Shown here one piece after another: positions 26,632 through 34,847 of a DNA stretch of 64,000 nt. A model generated the notes under the pieces. That model saw only the letters and a program-made list of their open reading frames with translations, made no database searches and was not told where the DNA came from. Within the stretch, counting starts at the first letter, position 1, and each line of letters starts with the position of its first letter. Origin of the DNA: Sphingomonas cavernae (GTDB taxonomy: Bacteria; Pseudomonadota; Alphaproteobacteria; Sphingomonadales; Sphingomonadaceae); contig NZ_QYUM01000003.1 of NCBI RefSeq assembly GCF_003590775.1, forward strand, positions 684,501-748,500. Reading direction: 5' to 3'. The translations under genes and the position numbers were made by a program.

Positions 26632-27918
26632 TCAGGGCCCATCGGTCGAGAAGGCAGGGCCGCGGGAGAAATCGGCCGGTGGTTGTGGCTTGACGGACAG
26701 AAGCGAAGTTTCTTGGTCGTCGCCAAAGACCTCCAGGCTGTTTCCGCTGCCGGGCTGTGGCAGCGTTCCTCCATCGATCCATGCGGAATCCTGATACCGG
26801 TTGGCATAGATGGTGGTGCTGCCATATTCGCTGCTGCCGCCACTCATGTTGAACGTCACGCGAAGGTGATTGTCGTCGCCCGGTGTAAATCGAGGCGCCC
26901 CCGGCGCAGCGGGGGAACCCGATACTGCGCCGACCAAAACCAGGTCGGCGGCCAGGCTTGTGATGCCCAGATATGTGAGCTCGAGGTCGGCGCAATTAAA
27001 ATTCACCGTCCCCATGCCGGGGGGATCGGATGGCCGCCACCCACCGGCCGCCCGAATGCCGACGGCAAAGCCGCTGATGGAATCTCGATATGATTTAAGG
27101 GTCAGCGTGTTGCCGTTTGTGAACGGCGCCACGAAGCTGGCAAATGGCGCGTTCGAGCCGCCATGAAGCAGCCAGCCGGTTGGCGCCGCCGCCGCTGTGC
27201 CGTCCGATTGGTACATGTTGCGGTCCGAAAAGATGACTGTTTCCGAACCGACAACCGGGTACGGCCGGCTGACCCCGCCGTTCGCATCCAGACCGCCCCC
27301 GATCATATTGCGGGACAATCGAACAATCACGCGGGCCCGCGGGGCGAAATTGATCGCAAAGACGCCCGAGCCGTTGCCCGGCGAGCGAATCACTGACCGC
27401 GTCATTTGGACGGACACGACCGCCCCTTCATGCGGCGCTGGCGGGCTCGCATCGAGCGGATTGAGAGTAAGGACAACCAGACCGCGCCCGGTGGGGCCAG
27501 CGGCCGGGCCGGTAATAAGGGCGCCAGACGAATTGGGATTGATCAGTTCGCAACGGTCGATGGTCGCCGAGATTCTGTCGTTCGTGGCGGTCGAGATCAC
27601 AGCGACGAGATTCCCTTTGCGCCCGGCGACATCGCTGATGGTAAGACCCGTAATCCGCGAGCCATTGCCGAGCCTGAGGATGTCACCTTCCCAGCCCGGC
27701 GACGCCTGCAATTTGGATTGCGGCGAGCCTGGCCACCAATTGGAGGCAGCATAAATGGCTTGCATCCTGCCCTCACCCTCGAGGGTGGCGCCGTCGGGCA
27801 CGACCAAGGGCTCGGTAACATTATAGTCGCCGGCCTTGACCTTGATCGTCGCGCCCTGATTGGCGGGTACGAGCGCACCTTTCAATTCAGTGTAATTTTG
27901 CACGACGATCGTGGTCAT
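26632..27918 (-). CDS. Right-handed beta-helix (pectate-lyase-fold-like) protein
   Basis: 428 residues from an ATG preceded by GGGAGGGGGG. N-terminal VQNYTELKGALVPANQGATI and the spacing of G-x-T-I/V-x turns (SRITGLTISDVAG, SATIDRCELIN) suggest a parallel beta-helix of the pectin-lyase superfamily. It has no signal peptide and no obvious catalytic triad of a known lyase. It is rich in Asn, Gly and Ser, unlike neighbouring genes. It could be a polysaccharide-active or structural (phage tail-like or surface) protein. Function not assigned. Confidence 0.6.
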   Translation of the reverse strand: MTTIVVQNYTELKGALVPANQGATIKVKAGDYNVTEPLVVPDGATLEGEGRMQAIYAASNWWPGSPQSKLQASPGWEGDILRLGNGSRITGLTISDVAGRKGNLVAVISTATNDRISATIDRCELINPNSSGALITGPAAGPTGRGLVVLTLNPLDASPPAPHEGAVVSVQMTRSVIRSPGNGSGVFAINFAPRARVIVRLSRNMIGGGLDANGGVSRPYPVVGSETVIFSDRNMYQSDGTAAAAPTGWLLHGGSNAPFASFVAPFTNGNTLTLKSYRDSISGFAVGIRAAGGWRPSDPPGMGTVNFNCADLELTYLGITSLAADLVLVGAVSGSPAAPGAPRFTPGDDNHLRVTFNMSGGSSEYGSTTIYANRYQDSAWIDGGTLPQPGSGNSLEVFGDDQETSLLSVKPQPPADFSRGPAFSTDGP

Positions 27919-28005
27919 GCCCCCCTCCCAAGTAGCATCGCAGATCTCGCCTCGAACATAGCATAGTTCAAAGGCATGGCTACCCAATGAAGGCGAGCGC
28001 CCCGG

Positions 28006-28413
28006 TTATGCATCGATGGGCGGGTAACGCTCGAAAATGGGGAGACTATGCATATCCGCCATCCAGCCAATGCGTTCGGCGACCTGGATCTGGGCCGATG
28101 GCGGTCCAAGCGCGTCGGGATCGTCGAGCGTCGCCGACTGGATGTCGATCATGCCCGGGAAGATCGCGTCGTTGGTATAAAACAGCCCCGTTCCGCACGC
28201 CGTGCAGAAATGACGCCGGCCATCTTCGGACGAAGCGTAAATCCGGGGCTCTCCGCGCGTCACGTTTACCGCATCCGCGGCGAACAGCGCCCAGCCGACG
28301 AGTGGCGCGCCCGCCGATCGCCTGCAGTCGGTGCAATGGCACAAGGCATTATGTGCGGGCGTGCCCGACACCTGATAGCGAACCGCTCCGCAATGACAGC
28401 CACCTTCAAGCAT
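28006..28413 (-). CDS. GFA/CENP-V family zinc protein
   Basis: A 135-residue protein of the glutathione-dependent formaldehyde-activating (GFA) family. Zinc ligands are arranged as GGCHCGAVRY, ALCHCTDCRRSAGAP and FCTACGTGLFY, the CxC...CxxC...CxxC pattern. The original formaldehyde-glutathione activity is disputed for most members, so the reaction is left open. It stands alone between the beta-helix gene and the merC-zur pair. Confidence 0.9.
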   Translation of the reverse strand: MLEGGCHCGAVRYQVSGTPAHNALCHCTDCRRSAGAPLVGWALFAADAVNVTRGEPRIYASSEDGRRHFCTACGTGLFYTNDAIFPGMIDIQSATLDDPDALGPPSAQIQVAERIGWMADMHSLPIFERYPPIDA

Positions 28414-28501
28414 TGCATCTCTCCCGAATCACTTGATCTCGCAGCATCATAGCGATGTCTCTGCCCGTTGATGACAGCAGCATGGTTTTGCCAAATGTTA
28501 T

Positions 28502-28516
28502 GTTGTAACTTACAAC
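28502..28516. promoter_or_regulatory. Palindromic operator, candidate Zur box
   Basis: GTTGTAACTTACAAC is a perfect 7-1-7 palindrome, preceded by a partly overlapping GTTATGTTGTAAC. AT-rich palindromes of this GTTA/TAAC form are typical Zur operators in alphaproteobacteria. It lies about 40 bases upstream of the MerC-like gene, which is followed by a Fur/Zur-family regulator. Confidence 0.6.
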
Positions 28517-28556
28517 GGTCCGTGCCAAAGGCGGTGCGTTCGAACTGGAGTCGTAA

Positions 28557-28925
28557 GTGGATAACCTCGTATCGCGTGCTGGATTGCTCGATCGGCTGGC
28601 CATTGGCCTGTCGGGTCTGTGCGTCGTCCACTGCATCGCGAGCGCGGTTCTGGTGGCGCTGGTTGCATCGGCGGGCGGGCTGCTGGTCGATCACCGGATC
28701 CACGAGACGGGGCTGATCATCGCGATCGGGCTCGGCATTATCGCGCTGGGCACCGGAATCTGGCGGCACGGTTTCATGATGCCGTCCGCGGTCGGCGCGC
28801 TTGGACTGGGCGTGATGGCAGGGGCGCTTACGCTGTCGCACAACGCCGGCGAGGTGATTTATACCATCCTCGGCGTCGGTATCCTCGCGCTCGGACATGA
28901 TCTGAACCGTCGCGCGACGCTTTAA
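28557..28925 (+). CDS. MerC-domain inner-membrane protein
   Basis: A 122-residue protein with four hydrophobic segments. The N-terminal LSGLCVVHCIASAVL carries the CxxHC pattern of the MerC first helix, thought to bind the metal being moved across the membrane. Start is GTG with GGAG upstream. There is no mer operon around it. It precedes a zinc-type regulator and sits behind a possible Zur operator, so zinc (or another soft metal) handling seems likelier than mercury resistance. That is inference. Confidence 0.8.
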   Translation: MDNLVSRAGLLDRLAIGLSGLCVVHCIASAVLVALVASAGGLLVDHRIHETGLIIAIGLGIIALGTGIWRHGFMMPSAVGALGLGVMAGALTLSHNAGEVIYTILGVGILALGHDLNRRATL

Positions 28926-28967
28926 CCGCGGCTTGCCGTGCGCGGACCAAGCGCCTAAATTCGCCTC

Positions 28968-29426
28968 ATGGCACAGCATCATCACCACGAGCATGAAGGC
29001 ATCGCACTTGCCGATGCCGCGAAGACCGCGTTCGAGAAATCGGGCGAGCAATGGACCGATATGCGCGCCAGCGTGTTCGATGCGCTTTCGGGCTTCGTCA
29101 AGCCGGCGTCGGCTTATGACATTGCGGAGGCCGTATCAAACGCGCAGGGGCGGCGGGTTGCCGCCAACAGCGTCTACAGGATCCTCGACCTGTTCGTGAC
29201 CGCCAACCTCGCCCGGCGCGTTGAGAGCGTGAACGCCTATGTGGCCAACGCGCATCCCGATTGTCTGCACGATTGCATCTTCCTGGTCTGCGACAATTGC
29301 GGACAGGCGACGCATATCGACGATGACAGCCTGTCGGCGGGCGTGCGCACCGCCGCGCGCAAGGCGGGCTTTTCGCCCGAACGCCCCGTGATCGAGGTCC
29401 ATGGCCGGTGTTCCGATTGCGAGTAA
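28968..29426 (+). CDS. zur: Fur-family regulator, probably Zur
   Basis: A 152-residue metalloregulator starting with a His-rich tail (MAQHHHHEHEG). The winged-helix DNA-binding part runs through AYDIAEAVSNAQGRRVAANS and VYRILDLFVTANLARRV. Zinc sites are seen in CIFLVCDNCGQATHID and the C-terminal HGRCSDCE, two CxxC pairs. The pattern is closer to Zur than to Fur. It probably represses its own merC-zur unit via the palindrome at 28502. Confidence 0.85.
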   Translation: MAQHHHHEHEGIALADAAKTAFEKSGEQWTDMRASVFDALSGFVKPASAYDIAEAVSNAQGRRVAANSVYRILDLFVTANLARRVESVNAYVANAHPDCLHDCIFLVCDNCGQATHIDDDSLSAGVRTAARKAGFSPERPVIEVHGRCSDCE

Positions 29427-29526
29427 TCAGCCGCGGCTGCACCGTTTCTGCACCGTAACCTGACCACGGTTCCGTTCGACAGTCGCGCGCGCGGACGCTA
29501 AAGCTGCGGCTTGAAAGAGGGAATAT

Positions 29527-31452
29527 ATGTCCGATTCACCCGCGACGCCGTTGCTTGATACCGTCGCCACGCCTGCCGATCTTCGCACGCTCAAGCCTGC
29601 CCAGCTTCGCCAGCTTGCGGACGAACTGCGCGCGGAAACCATTTCGGCGGTGGGCACGACGGGCGGGCACCTGGGATCCGGCCTTGGCGTCGTCGAGCTG
29701 ACGACCGCGATTCACTATGTCTTCAACACACCCGACGACCGGCTGATCTGGGACGTCGGCCACCAATGCTATCCGCACAAGATCCTGACCGGGCGGCGCG
29801 ACCGCATCCGCACCCTGCGTATGGGTGGCGGTCTTTCGGGTTTCACCAAGCGCTCGGAGAGCGAATTCGACCCCTTTGGCGCTGCGCACAGCTCGACCTC
29901 GATTTCCGCAGCGCTGGGCTTTGCGGTCGCCAACAAGCTGGCTGACCGGCCGGGCAAGGCGATTGCGGTGATCGGCGACGGCGCGATGTCGGCGGGCATG
30001 GCGTACGAGGCGATGAACAATGCCGAGCAGGCGGGCAACCGGCTGGTCGTCATCCTCAACGACAATGACATGTCGATCGCGCCGCCAGTGGGCGGGCTTT
30101 CAGCCTATCTGTCGCGCATCGTCTCGAGCCGCGAGTTCCTGGGGCTACGCGATCTTGCGCGCCGCGTCGCGCGCAGGCTGCCGCGGCCGCTCCACGCAGC
30201 CGCGCGCAAGACCGACGAGTTCGCGCGCGGCATGGCGATGGGCGGCACGCTCTTCGAAGAGCTGGGTTTCTATTATGTCGGCCCGATCGACGGCCACAAT
30301 CTCGATCAGCTCATCCCGGTACTCGAGAATGTCCGTGATACCGAGGAGGGGCCGATCCTCGTCCATGTCGTGACGCAAAAGGGCAAGGGCTATGCGCCCG
30401 CCGAAGCCGCTGCCGACAAATATCACGGGGTCCAGAAGTTCGACGTCATCACGGGCGCGCAGGCCAAGGCGCCACCGGGACCGCCCAGCTACACCGGCGT
30501 TTTCGCCAAGGCGCTGATCGCCGAGGCAGAGCGCGACGCGACGATCTGCGCGATCACGGCGGCGATGCCCTCGGGCACCGGCCTCGACAAGTTCCAGCAA
30601 ATGTTCCCGGGTCGCACGTTCGATGTGGGCATTGCAGAGCAACACGCGGTAACCTTCGCCGCAGGGCTCGCAGCACAGGGCATGCGGCCGTTCTGCGCGA
30701 TCTACTCGACCTTCCTCCAGCGCGCCTATGACCAGGTGGTCCACGACGTCGCGATCCAGAACCTGCCCGTGCGTTTCGCGATCGACCGCGCCGGGCTTGT
30801 CGGCGCTGACGGATCCACGCACGCAGGGAGCTTCGACGTCACCTATCTGGCGACGCTTCCCAACTTCGTGGTGATGGCCGCGGCCGACGAGGCTGAGCTC
30901 GTCCACATGGTCCATACCTGTGCAGTCCACGACACGGGCCCGATCGCGGTGCGCTATCCGCGCGGCAACGGCACGGGCGTTGCGCTTCCGGCGACCCCCG
31001 AACGGCTCGAAATCGGCAAGGGACGCGTCGTTCGTCAGGGCAAGAAGGTCGCGATCCTGTCGCTTGGCACGCGACTGGAAGAGGCCTTGAAGGCCGCCGA
31101 CCAGCTCGACGCCATGGGACTCTCCACCACCGTCGTCGACCTTCGCTTCGCCAAGCCGCTCGACGAGGCGCTGATCCGCAAGACGCTGACCAGCCATGAG
31201 GTCGCGGTGACGATCGAGGAGGGCGCGATTGGCGGGCTCGGCGCGCATGTGCTGACCTATGCCAGCGACAGCGGGCTGATCGATGCGGGTCTGAAGCTGC
31301 GGACGATGCGGTTGCCCGATGTCTTTCAGGACCAGGACAAGCCCGAGAAGCAATATGACGACGCGGGGCTCAACGCGCCCAACATCGTCGAGACGGTGCT
31401 CAAGGCGCTTCGGCATAATTCGAGCGGGGTTGTCGAGGGCGCGCGGGCTTAG
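29527..31452 (+). CDS. dxs: 1-Deoxy-D-xylulose-5-phosphate synthase
   Basis: A thiamine-diphosphate enzyme at the entry of the MEP isoprenoid pathway, condensing pyruvate and glyceraldehyde-3-phosphate. The 641 residues have the three transketolase-like domains. [16 protein letters not shown] is at the start of the first. The ThDP-binding [16 protein letters not shown] is near residue 150, and the catalytic glutamate is in [23 protein letters not shown]-like GAAAGAGGG lies just before the ATG. It also feeds thiamine and pyridoxal synthesis. Confidence 0.98.
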   Translation: MSDSPATPLLDTVATPADLRTLKPAQLRQLADELRAETISAVGTTGGHLGSGLGVVELTTAIHYVFNTPDDRLIWDVGHQCYPHKILTGRRDRIRTLRMGGGLSGFTKRSESEFDPFGAAHSSTSISAALGFAVANKLADRPGKAIAVIGDGAMSAGMAYEAMNNAEQAGNRLVVILNDNDMSIAPPVGGLSAYLSRIVSSREFLGLRDLARRVARRLPRPLHAAARKTDEFARGMAMGGTLFEELGFYYVGPIDGHNLDQLIPVLENVRDTEEGPILVHVVTQKGKGYAPAEAAADKYHGVQKFDVITGAQAKAPPGPPSYTGVFAKALIAEAERDATICAITAAMPSGTGLDKFQQMFPGRTFDVGIAEQHAVTFAAGLAAQGMRPFCAIYSTFLQRAYDQVVHDVAIQNLPVRFAIDRAGLVGADGSTHAGSFDVTYLATLPNFVVMAAADEAELVHMVHTCAVHDTGPIAVRYPRGNGTGVALPATPERLEIGKGRVVRQGKKVAILSLGTRLEEALKAADQLDAMGLSTTVVDLRFAKPLDEALIRKTLTSHEVAVTIEEGAIGGLGAHVLTYASDSGLIDAGLKLRTMRLPDVFQDQDKPEKQYDDAGLNAPNIVETVLKALRHNSSGVVEGARA

Positions 31453-31457
31453 CTCGA

Positions 31458-32024
31458 ATGAAGCACCGGCGGCCGCTTAAAATCACCAGCCGCGTTTCCT
31501 CCGTTACCAATGGCTTCGTGCAGGCCATTCTGCCGGACCAGCCGCCAACGGCTGAAGAGCGGGCAATGTTGCTCGATGCTTTGGAAATGACGGAAAGGTC
31601 AGTCGAATGTGTCTATTGCGGAGACAAGGCGACTGACTGGGATCATCTTCGCCCATTGGTGGCGGGGAAGAGGCCCAGCGGTTTTCTTACCGATTATCGG
31701 AATCTTGTACCATCGTGCGGTCCATGCAATCAGTCTAAGAGCGGTCAGCCGTGGCGCGATTGGATGAGGGGAAAGGCAAGGAATTCGCCGACCTCACGCG
31801 GGATCGTCGATGTCGCGTCTCGAGAACTTCGCCTGCAGCGGTTTGAGATATGGGGTGCTGTTACTGCCATCGACCTTCCAGCTATTGCAGGTGTGGATCT
31901 ATGGAATTCCTACTGGGAGAAGCTTGCGCAAATAGAGGGCATGATGCGAGATGCGCAGGCCAGTGCCACGATCATCCGCACCAAGATCCAATCGGCCTTA
32001 AATAAGGATGGTGACCCCGCTTAG
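31458..32024 (+). CDS. HNH endonuclease-like protein
   Basis: A 188-residue protein. The ECVYCGDKATDWDHLRPLVAG and LVPSCGPCNQSKSG segments form a zinc-finger HNH motif: CxxC, the DH catalytic pair, then CxxCN. GC content and codon use are visibly lower than in dxs, which ends only five bases upstream. The stop codon TAG spans the left boundary of an IS element; without the element the reading would still be TAG. The target is unknown. It is likely a recently acquired accessory gene. Confidence 0.82.
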   Translation: MKHRRPLKITSRVSSVTNGFVQAILPDQPPTAEERAMLLDALEMTERSVECVYCGDKATDWDHLRPLVAGKRPSGFLTDYRNLVPSCGPCNQSKSGQPWRDWMRGKARNSPTSRGIVDVASRELRLQRFEIWGAVTAIDLPAIAGVDLWNSYWEKLAQIEGMMRDAQASATIIRTKIQSALNKDGDPA

Positions 32025-32832
32025 GCGGCGTGGACGAATTTGATCCAAAGCCGGATGGCAGCGAGATGGACCATGCCGAGGAAACTTGAGGGCGTTTGAT
32101 CGTAGCGGGTGGCGACGGCACGATTGATTTTCAGCTTGCCGAACATTCGCTCAATGCCGTTTCGCTGCCTGTAGAGCTGCCGATCGTGCTCGATCCTTTC
32201 TCGGCGATTGGAGCGCGCCGGGATGACAGCCTGTATGCTGCGGCTCGCGAGATCGGCGCGAATGGCGTTGGTGTCGTAGCCTTTGTCGGCCAGCAGAGCC
32301 GCCGGAGCGCGGTCCGGCAGGCGGATCAGCGTGTCATAGGCCGTGCAGTCGGCGGCTTCACCACCAGTCAGGTGGAAGGCGACGGGGCGTCCTCGGGCAT
32401 CAGCCAGACAGTGAAGCTTACTGGTGAACCCGCCCCGCGAGCGGCCAAGAGCGCGTCGACAAGTCCCCCTTTTCCGCCCGCTGCCGAGACATGGGCGCGA
32501 AGGGTGGTGCTGTCGATGCTGTAGTGTCCGGTGTCGGCCATGATCTCGGCAAGCGTCACCGACACGGCCTCCCAGACCCCGGCCTCGCTCCAACGACGGA
32601 ACCGCCGGTAGATCGTGTTCCAATTGCCGTATTTTGGCGGGACATCGCGCCAAGCAGTCCCACAGCGCAGCCGCCAGAGTATGCCGTTGACTATCGAGAG
32701 ATTCTGCTCAGGCCTGCGGCCGCGCCCTCGGTTCTCTGGCTCGATCGGCAGCAGACCCTTCAGAACGCGCCATTCTGCTTCGCTCAGATCGCCCCGGCTC
32801 AAACCTGCCTCCAAAAGGCAGCCTTGAATCAA
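32021..32832 (-). CDS. IS5-family transposase, two frames joined by -1 frameshift
   Basis: The first frame (32832 to about 32470, TTG start) carries the N-terminal helix-turn-helix region LSEAEWRVLKGLLPIE and the first catalytic Asp in HYSIDSTTLRAH. The second frame, read after a -1 slip, carries LLADKGYDTNAIRADL and ends with RNGIERMFGKLKINRAVATRYD (Y-R-E-K-like box). The join coincides with a GGAAAAGGGGG slippery run at 32475-32465, so programmed frameshifting to give OrfAB is likely, as in the IS427 group. The TAA stop is partly supplied by flanking DNA. Confidence 0.88.
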
Positions 32833-32870
32833 CCCACACCGTCCACGTCAACCAATTCGTCCACGCCGCC
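32024..32870 (-). mobile_element. Insertion sequence, IS5 family, IS427-type, 847 bp
   Basis: The terminal inverted repeats begin GGCGGCGTGGACGAATT at the left and end AATTCGTCCACGCCGCC at the right. The flanking TA at 32022-32023 and 32871-32872 is the expected 2-base target duplication. Both ends and the transposase look intact, so the element could be active. It landed where the HNH gene and a minus-strand HTH gene converge, at their shared stop-codon TA. Confidence 0.92.
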
Positions 32871-33138
32871 TAGCCCACCCCCTCCATCACCCGCTTCACG
32901 GTCTGAGGTTCCTTGGCGTCATCGCCAGCAATATCCGTGCCGCACGCTCGGGCTGGCGGCGGCCCTGTTCCCAGTCACGGATCGATGCGAGGCTGAAGCC
33001 ATAGGTTCGTGCGAACGCTTCCTGCTTGTGCGCCTTGCGGATGGCCTGCACATCGACCTCGGCGGGCACAAGGGCGACAAAGCCCTCGCGCTCACCCTGA
33101 GCTTGTCGAAGGGTATTTGTCCGAATAGGCTTCGACAA
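32870..33138 (-). pseudogene. Degraded XRE/HigA-type helix-turn-helix gene
   Basis: The core VPAEVDVQAIRKAHKQEAF, then ARTYGFSLASIRDWEQGRRQ, is the HTH region of NadS/HigA2-type antitoxins. The 5' end of the open frame is made of palindromic repeat sequence (RTNTLRQAQGE) with only a TTG start, so the true N-terminus seems lost. Near the 3' end, after ARILLA, the frame ends early at 32896. The -1 frame instead reads DDAKEPQTVKRVMEGVG to a stop at the IS boundary, the expected family C-terminus. Both defects argue for a decayed gene. Confidence 0.7.
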
Positions 33139-33152
33139 GCTCAGCCAGAGCG
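33089..33152. repeat. Palindromic repeat (CTTCGACAAGCTCAG class)
   Basis: The left arm CGCTCACCCTGAGCTTGTCGAAG pairs with the right arm CTTCGACAAGCTCAGCCAGAGCG. A single arm of the same class recurs at about 33466-33487, where it codes for the last residues of the GIY-YIG protein. A third lies at 48690-48715. Confidence 0.8.
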
Positions 33153-33166
33153 CGGGTGGGGGCCGA

Positions 33167-33478
33167 ATGCCATTCTATACCTATATTCTGCGATGTTCAG
33201 ACGGCAGCTACTATACCGGACATACGGATGATCTGGACGTGCGAATGGCGCAGCACAGCAACGGTGTTGGGGCCGCCTACACCGCAAAGCGCCGTCCATT
33301 GACCCTTGTTTGGGCGACGGATTGCCAGACCTGCACCAACGCGTTCGAGCTGGAACGTCAGATCAAGGGCTGGTCCCGCGCCAAGAAGGAAGCATTGATG
33401 CGGGGTGATTTCGAAGCACTGCCCGATCTGGCACGTGGCAGGACAGGACGGCTCGAACCCCAAATGCGCTCAGGCTGA
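33167..33478 (+). CDS. GIY-YIG nuclease domain protein (UPF0213 type)
   Basis: A 103-residue single-domain protein. FYTYILRCSDGSYYTGHTDD is the GIY-YIG pair in the variant YIL/YTG form, followed by the arginine and glutamate region RMAQHSNG...ELERQIKGWSRAKKEAL. A purine-rich GGGTGGGGG lies before the ATG. Members are common, often multicopy, and of unclear function. The last few codons fall in a palindromic repeat arm, so the native C-terminus may have been altered. Confidence 0.87.
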   Translation: MPFYTYILRCSDGSYYTGHTDDLDVRMAQHSNGVGAAYTAKRRPLTLVWATDCQTCTNAFELERQIKGWSRAKKEALMRGDFEALPDLARGRTGRLEPQMRSG

Positions 33479-33530
33479 GCTTGTCGACGCCCATTTTCGC
33501 TAGCTGGAGAAGAGCGATCAGGTTTGCCCC

Positions 33531-33953
33531 TCACTCATGTCCTTCGCTGGTATGCCCATGCGGCGCGGCGTGGCCGTGGTGGCGCAGGTATCGATCGTCG
33601 ATGTCTTCGATCATCGCCCTGGCAGCCTCCTTTCCGGCCTGAAGCTCGATCAGTCGGTCGATCTTGGCCTCCATCCTGTCGTCATTCTCCTTTGACGTGG
33701 GCGATCCCACGTAGAGGAAATATGCCAGACCAACGACCTGCCAGAGCAGTTGCAGGAACTCGGACTGCCAGTTTTCGAAGGTCTCCCGCCCCATCTCCAT
33801 CAGGAATGCTCGGGTTTCAGGGGACTGACCATGCTGCGTGGCCTCGTCGAGATACGCGTACCAGCCGAAAAGCCAGTGGAGCGCGAACGAGACCAGGAAA
33901 AAGCCGATCGTGATCCAGGCGTAAGCGTATTTCTTGAAGATGCCGGCGTTCAT
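33531..33953 (-). CDS. DUF6766-like small membrane protein
   Basis: 140 residues with two hydrophobic helices (WITIGFFLVSFALHWLFGWY and LLWQVVGLAYFLYVGSP). The VGSPTSKEN motif after the second helix is characteristic of the DUF6766 group. The C-terminus is charged and His-rich (RYLRHHGHAAPHGHTSEGHE), which could bind metal. No function is known. It converges with the GIY-YIG gene. Confidence 0.65.
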   Translation of the reverse strand: MNAGIFKKYAYAWITIGFFLVSFALHWLFGWYAYLDEATQHGQSPETRAFLMEMGRETFENWQSEFLQLLWQVVGLAYFLYVGSPTSKENDDRMEAKIDRLIELQAGKEAARAMIEDIDDRYLRHHGHAAPHGHTSEGHE

Positions 33954-34046
33954 GGGGCTCTCCTTCTTGTTTGCTGTTGCGAAACGAAGCGGCGTTTGCT
34001 GCCGTTCCCTTCGACATTCGTGCCCGAAGCCCCTAGGAGCGCGGTT

Positions 34047-34802
34047 ATGCCCAAGATCCGCGCCGATCAGATCCTCGTAGACCGCGGCCTAGCCGAGAGC
34101 CGGACGCGCGCTCAGGCGCTGATCCTGGCGGGGCTCGTATTTTCGGGCGAGCGCAAGATCGACAAGGCGGGGCAAGCGCTTCCCGATGATGCGCCGATCG
34201 AGGTGCGCGGGCGCGATCATCCCTGGGTGTCGCGGGGTGGGATCAAGCTGGCGCATGCGCTCGAACATTTCGGCTGGGATGTGGCGGATGCGGTGGCGAT
34301 GGACGTGGGATCGTCGACGGGGGGCTTCACCGATGTGTTGCTGAGCAACGGCGCGGCGCGCGTCTATGCCGTAGACAGCGGGACCAACCAGCTTGCCTGG
34401 AAGCTGCGGCAGGACCCGCGTGTGATCGTGCATGAACAGACGAGCGCGCGCATCCTGACGCCTGCGCATGTTCCCGAACCGATCGACCTTTTCGTCTGCG
34501 ATGCGAGCTTCATTTCCCTTTCCAAGGTGCTCGACGTGCCTCTGTCTTTTGCTGCGCCCGATGCACGGCTGATCGCGCTCATCAAGCCCCAGTTCGAGGC
34601 GGGGCGGGAGGAAGTCGGGAAGGGCGGGGTCGTTCGCGATCCCGCGGTCCATGCGCGCGTCTGCGAGGAAGTGCGCCAATGGGTGGCGGCCAAGAACTGG
34701 GATGTCGAGGGCATCGTCGAAAGCCCGATCAAGGGCCCCGAGGGCAATGTCGAATTCCTGATCGCTGCGCGACGATCGTCCGCGACAAATTGCGACAACT
34801 GA
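34047..34802 (+). CDS. tlyA: TlyA-family rRNA methyltransferase / putative hemolysin
   Basis: 251 residues: an N-terminal S4-like RNA-binding domain (RADQILVDRGLAESRTRAQA) followed by an FtsJ-type SAM-dependent methyltransferase fold. The fold shows AMDVGSSTGGFTDVLLSNGA as motif I and LFVCDASFISLSKVL plus LIALIKPQFEAGREEVGKGG as the catalytic region with K-D-K-E-like residues. TlyA 2'-O-methylates rRNA in other bacteria, and hemolysin is a legacy name. The ATG has AGGAGC upstream. dxs and tlyA are commonly neighbours and are here split by accessory genes. Confidence 0.93.
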   Translation: MPKIRADQILVDRGLAESRTRAQALILAGLVFSGERKIDKAGQALPDDAPIEVRGRDHPWVSRGGIKLAHALEHFGWDVADAVAMDVGSSTGGFTDVLLSNGAARVYAVDSGTNQLAWKLRQDPRVIVHEQTSARILTPAHVPEPIDLFVCDASFISLSKVLDVPLSFAAPDARLIALIKPQFEAGREEVGKGGVVRDPAVHARVCEEVRQWVAAKNWDVEGIVESPIKGPEGNVEFLIAARRSSATNCDN

Positions 34803-34847
34803 GCCGCTTGCCAATCGACCCGCCGCGCACTAGCGACGCTTGGGCTC

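Noticed and set aside
30145-31416. 423-codon open frame antisense to dxs
   Set aside because: dxs is unambiguous here, and the antisense frame has no recognisable features.
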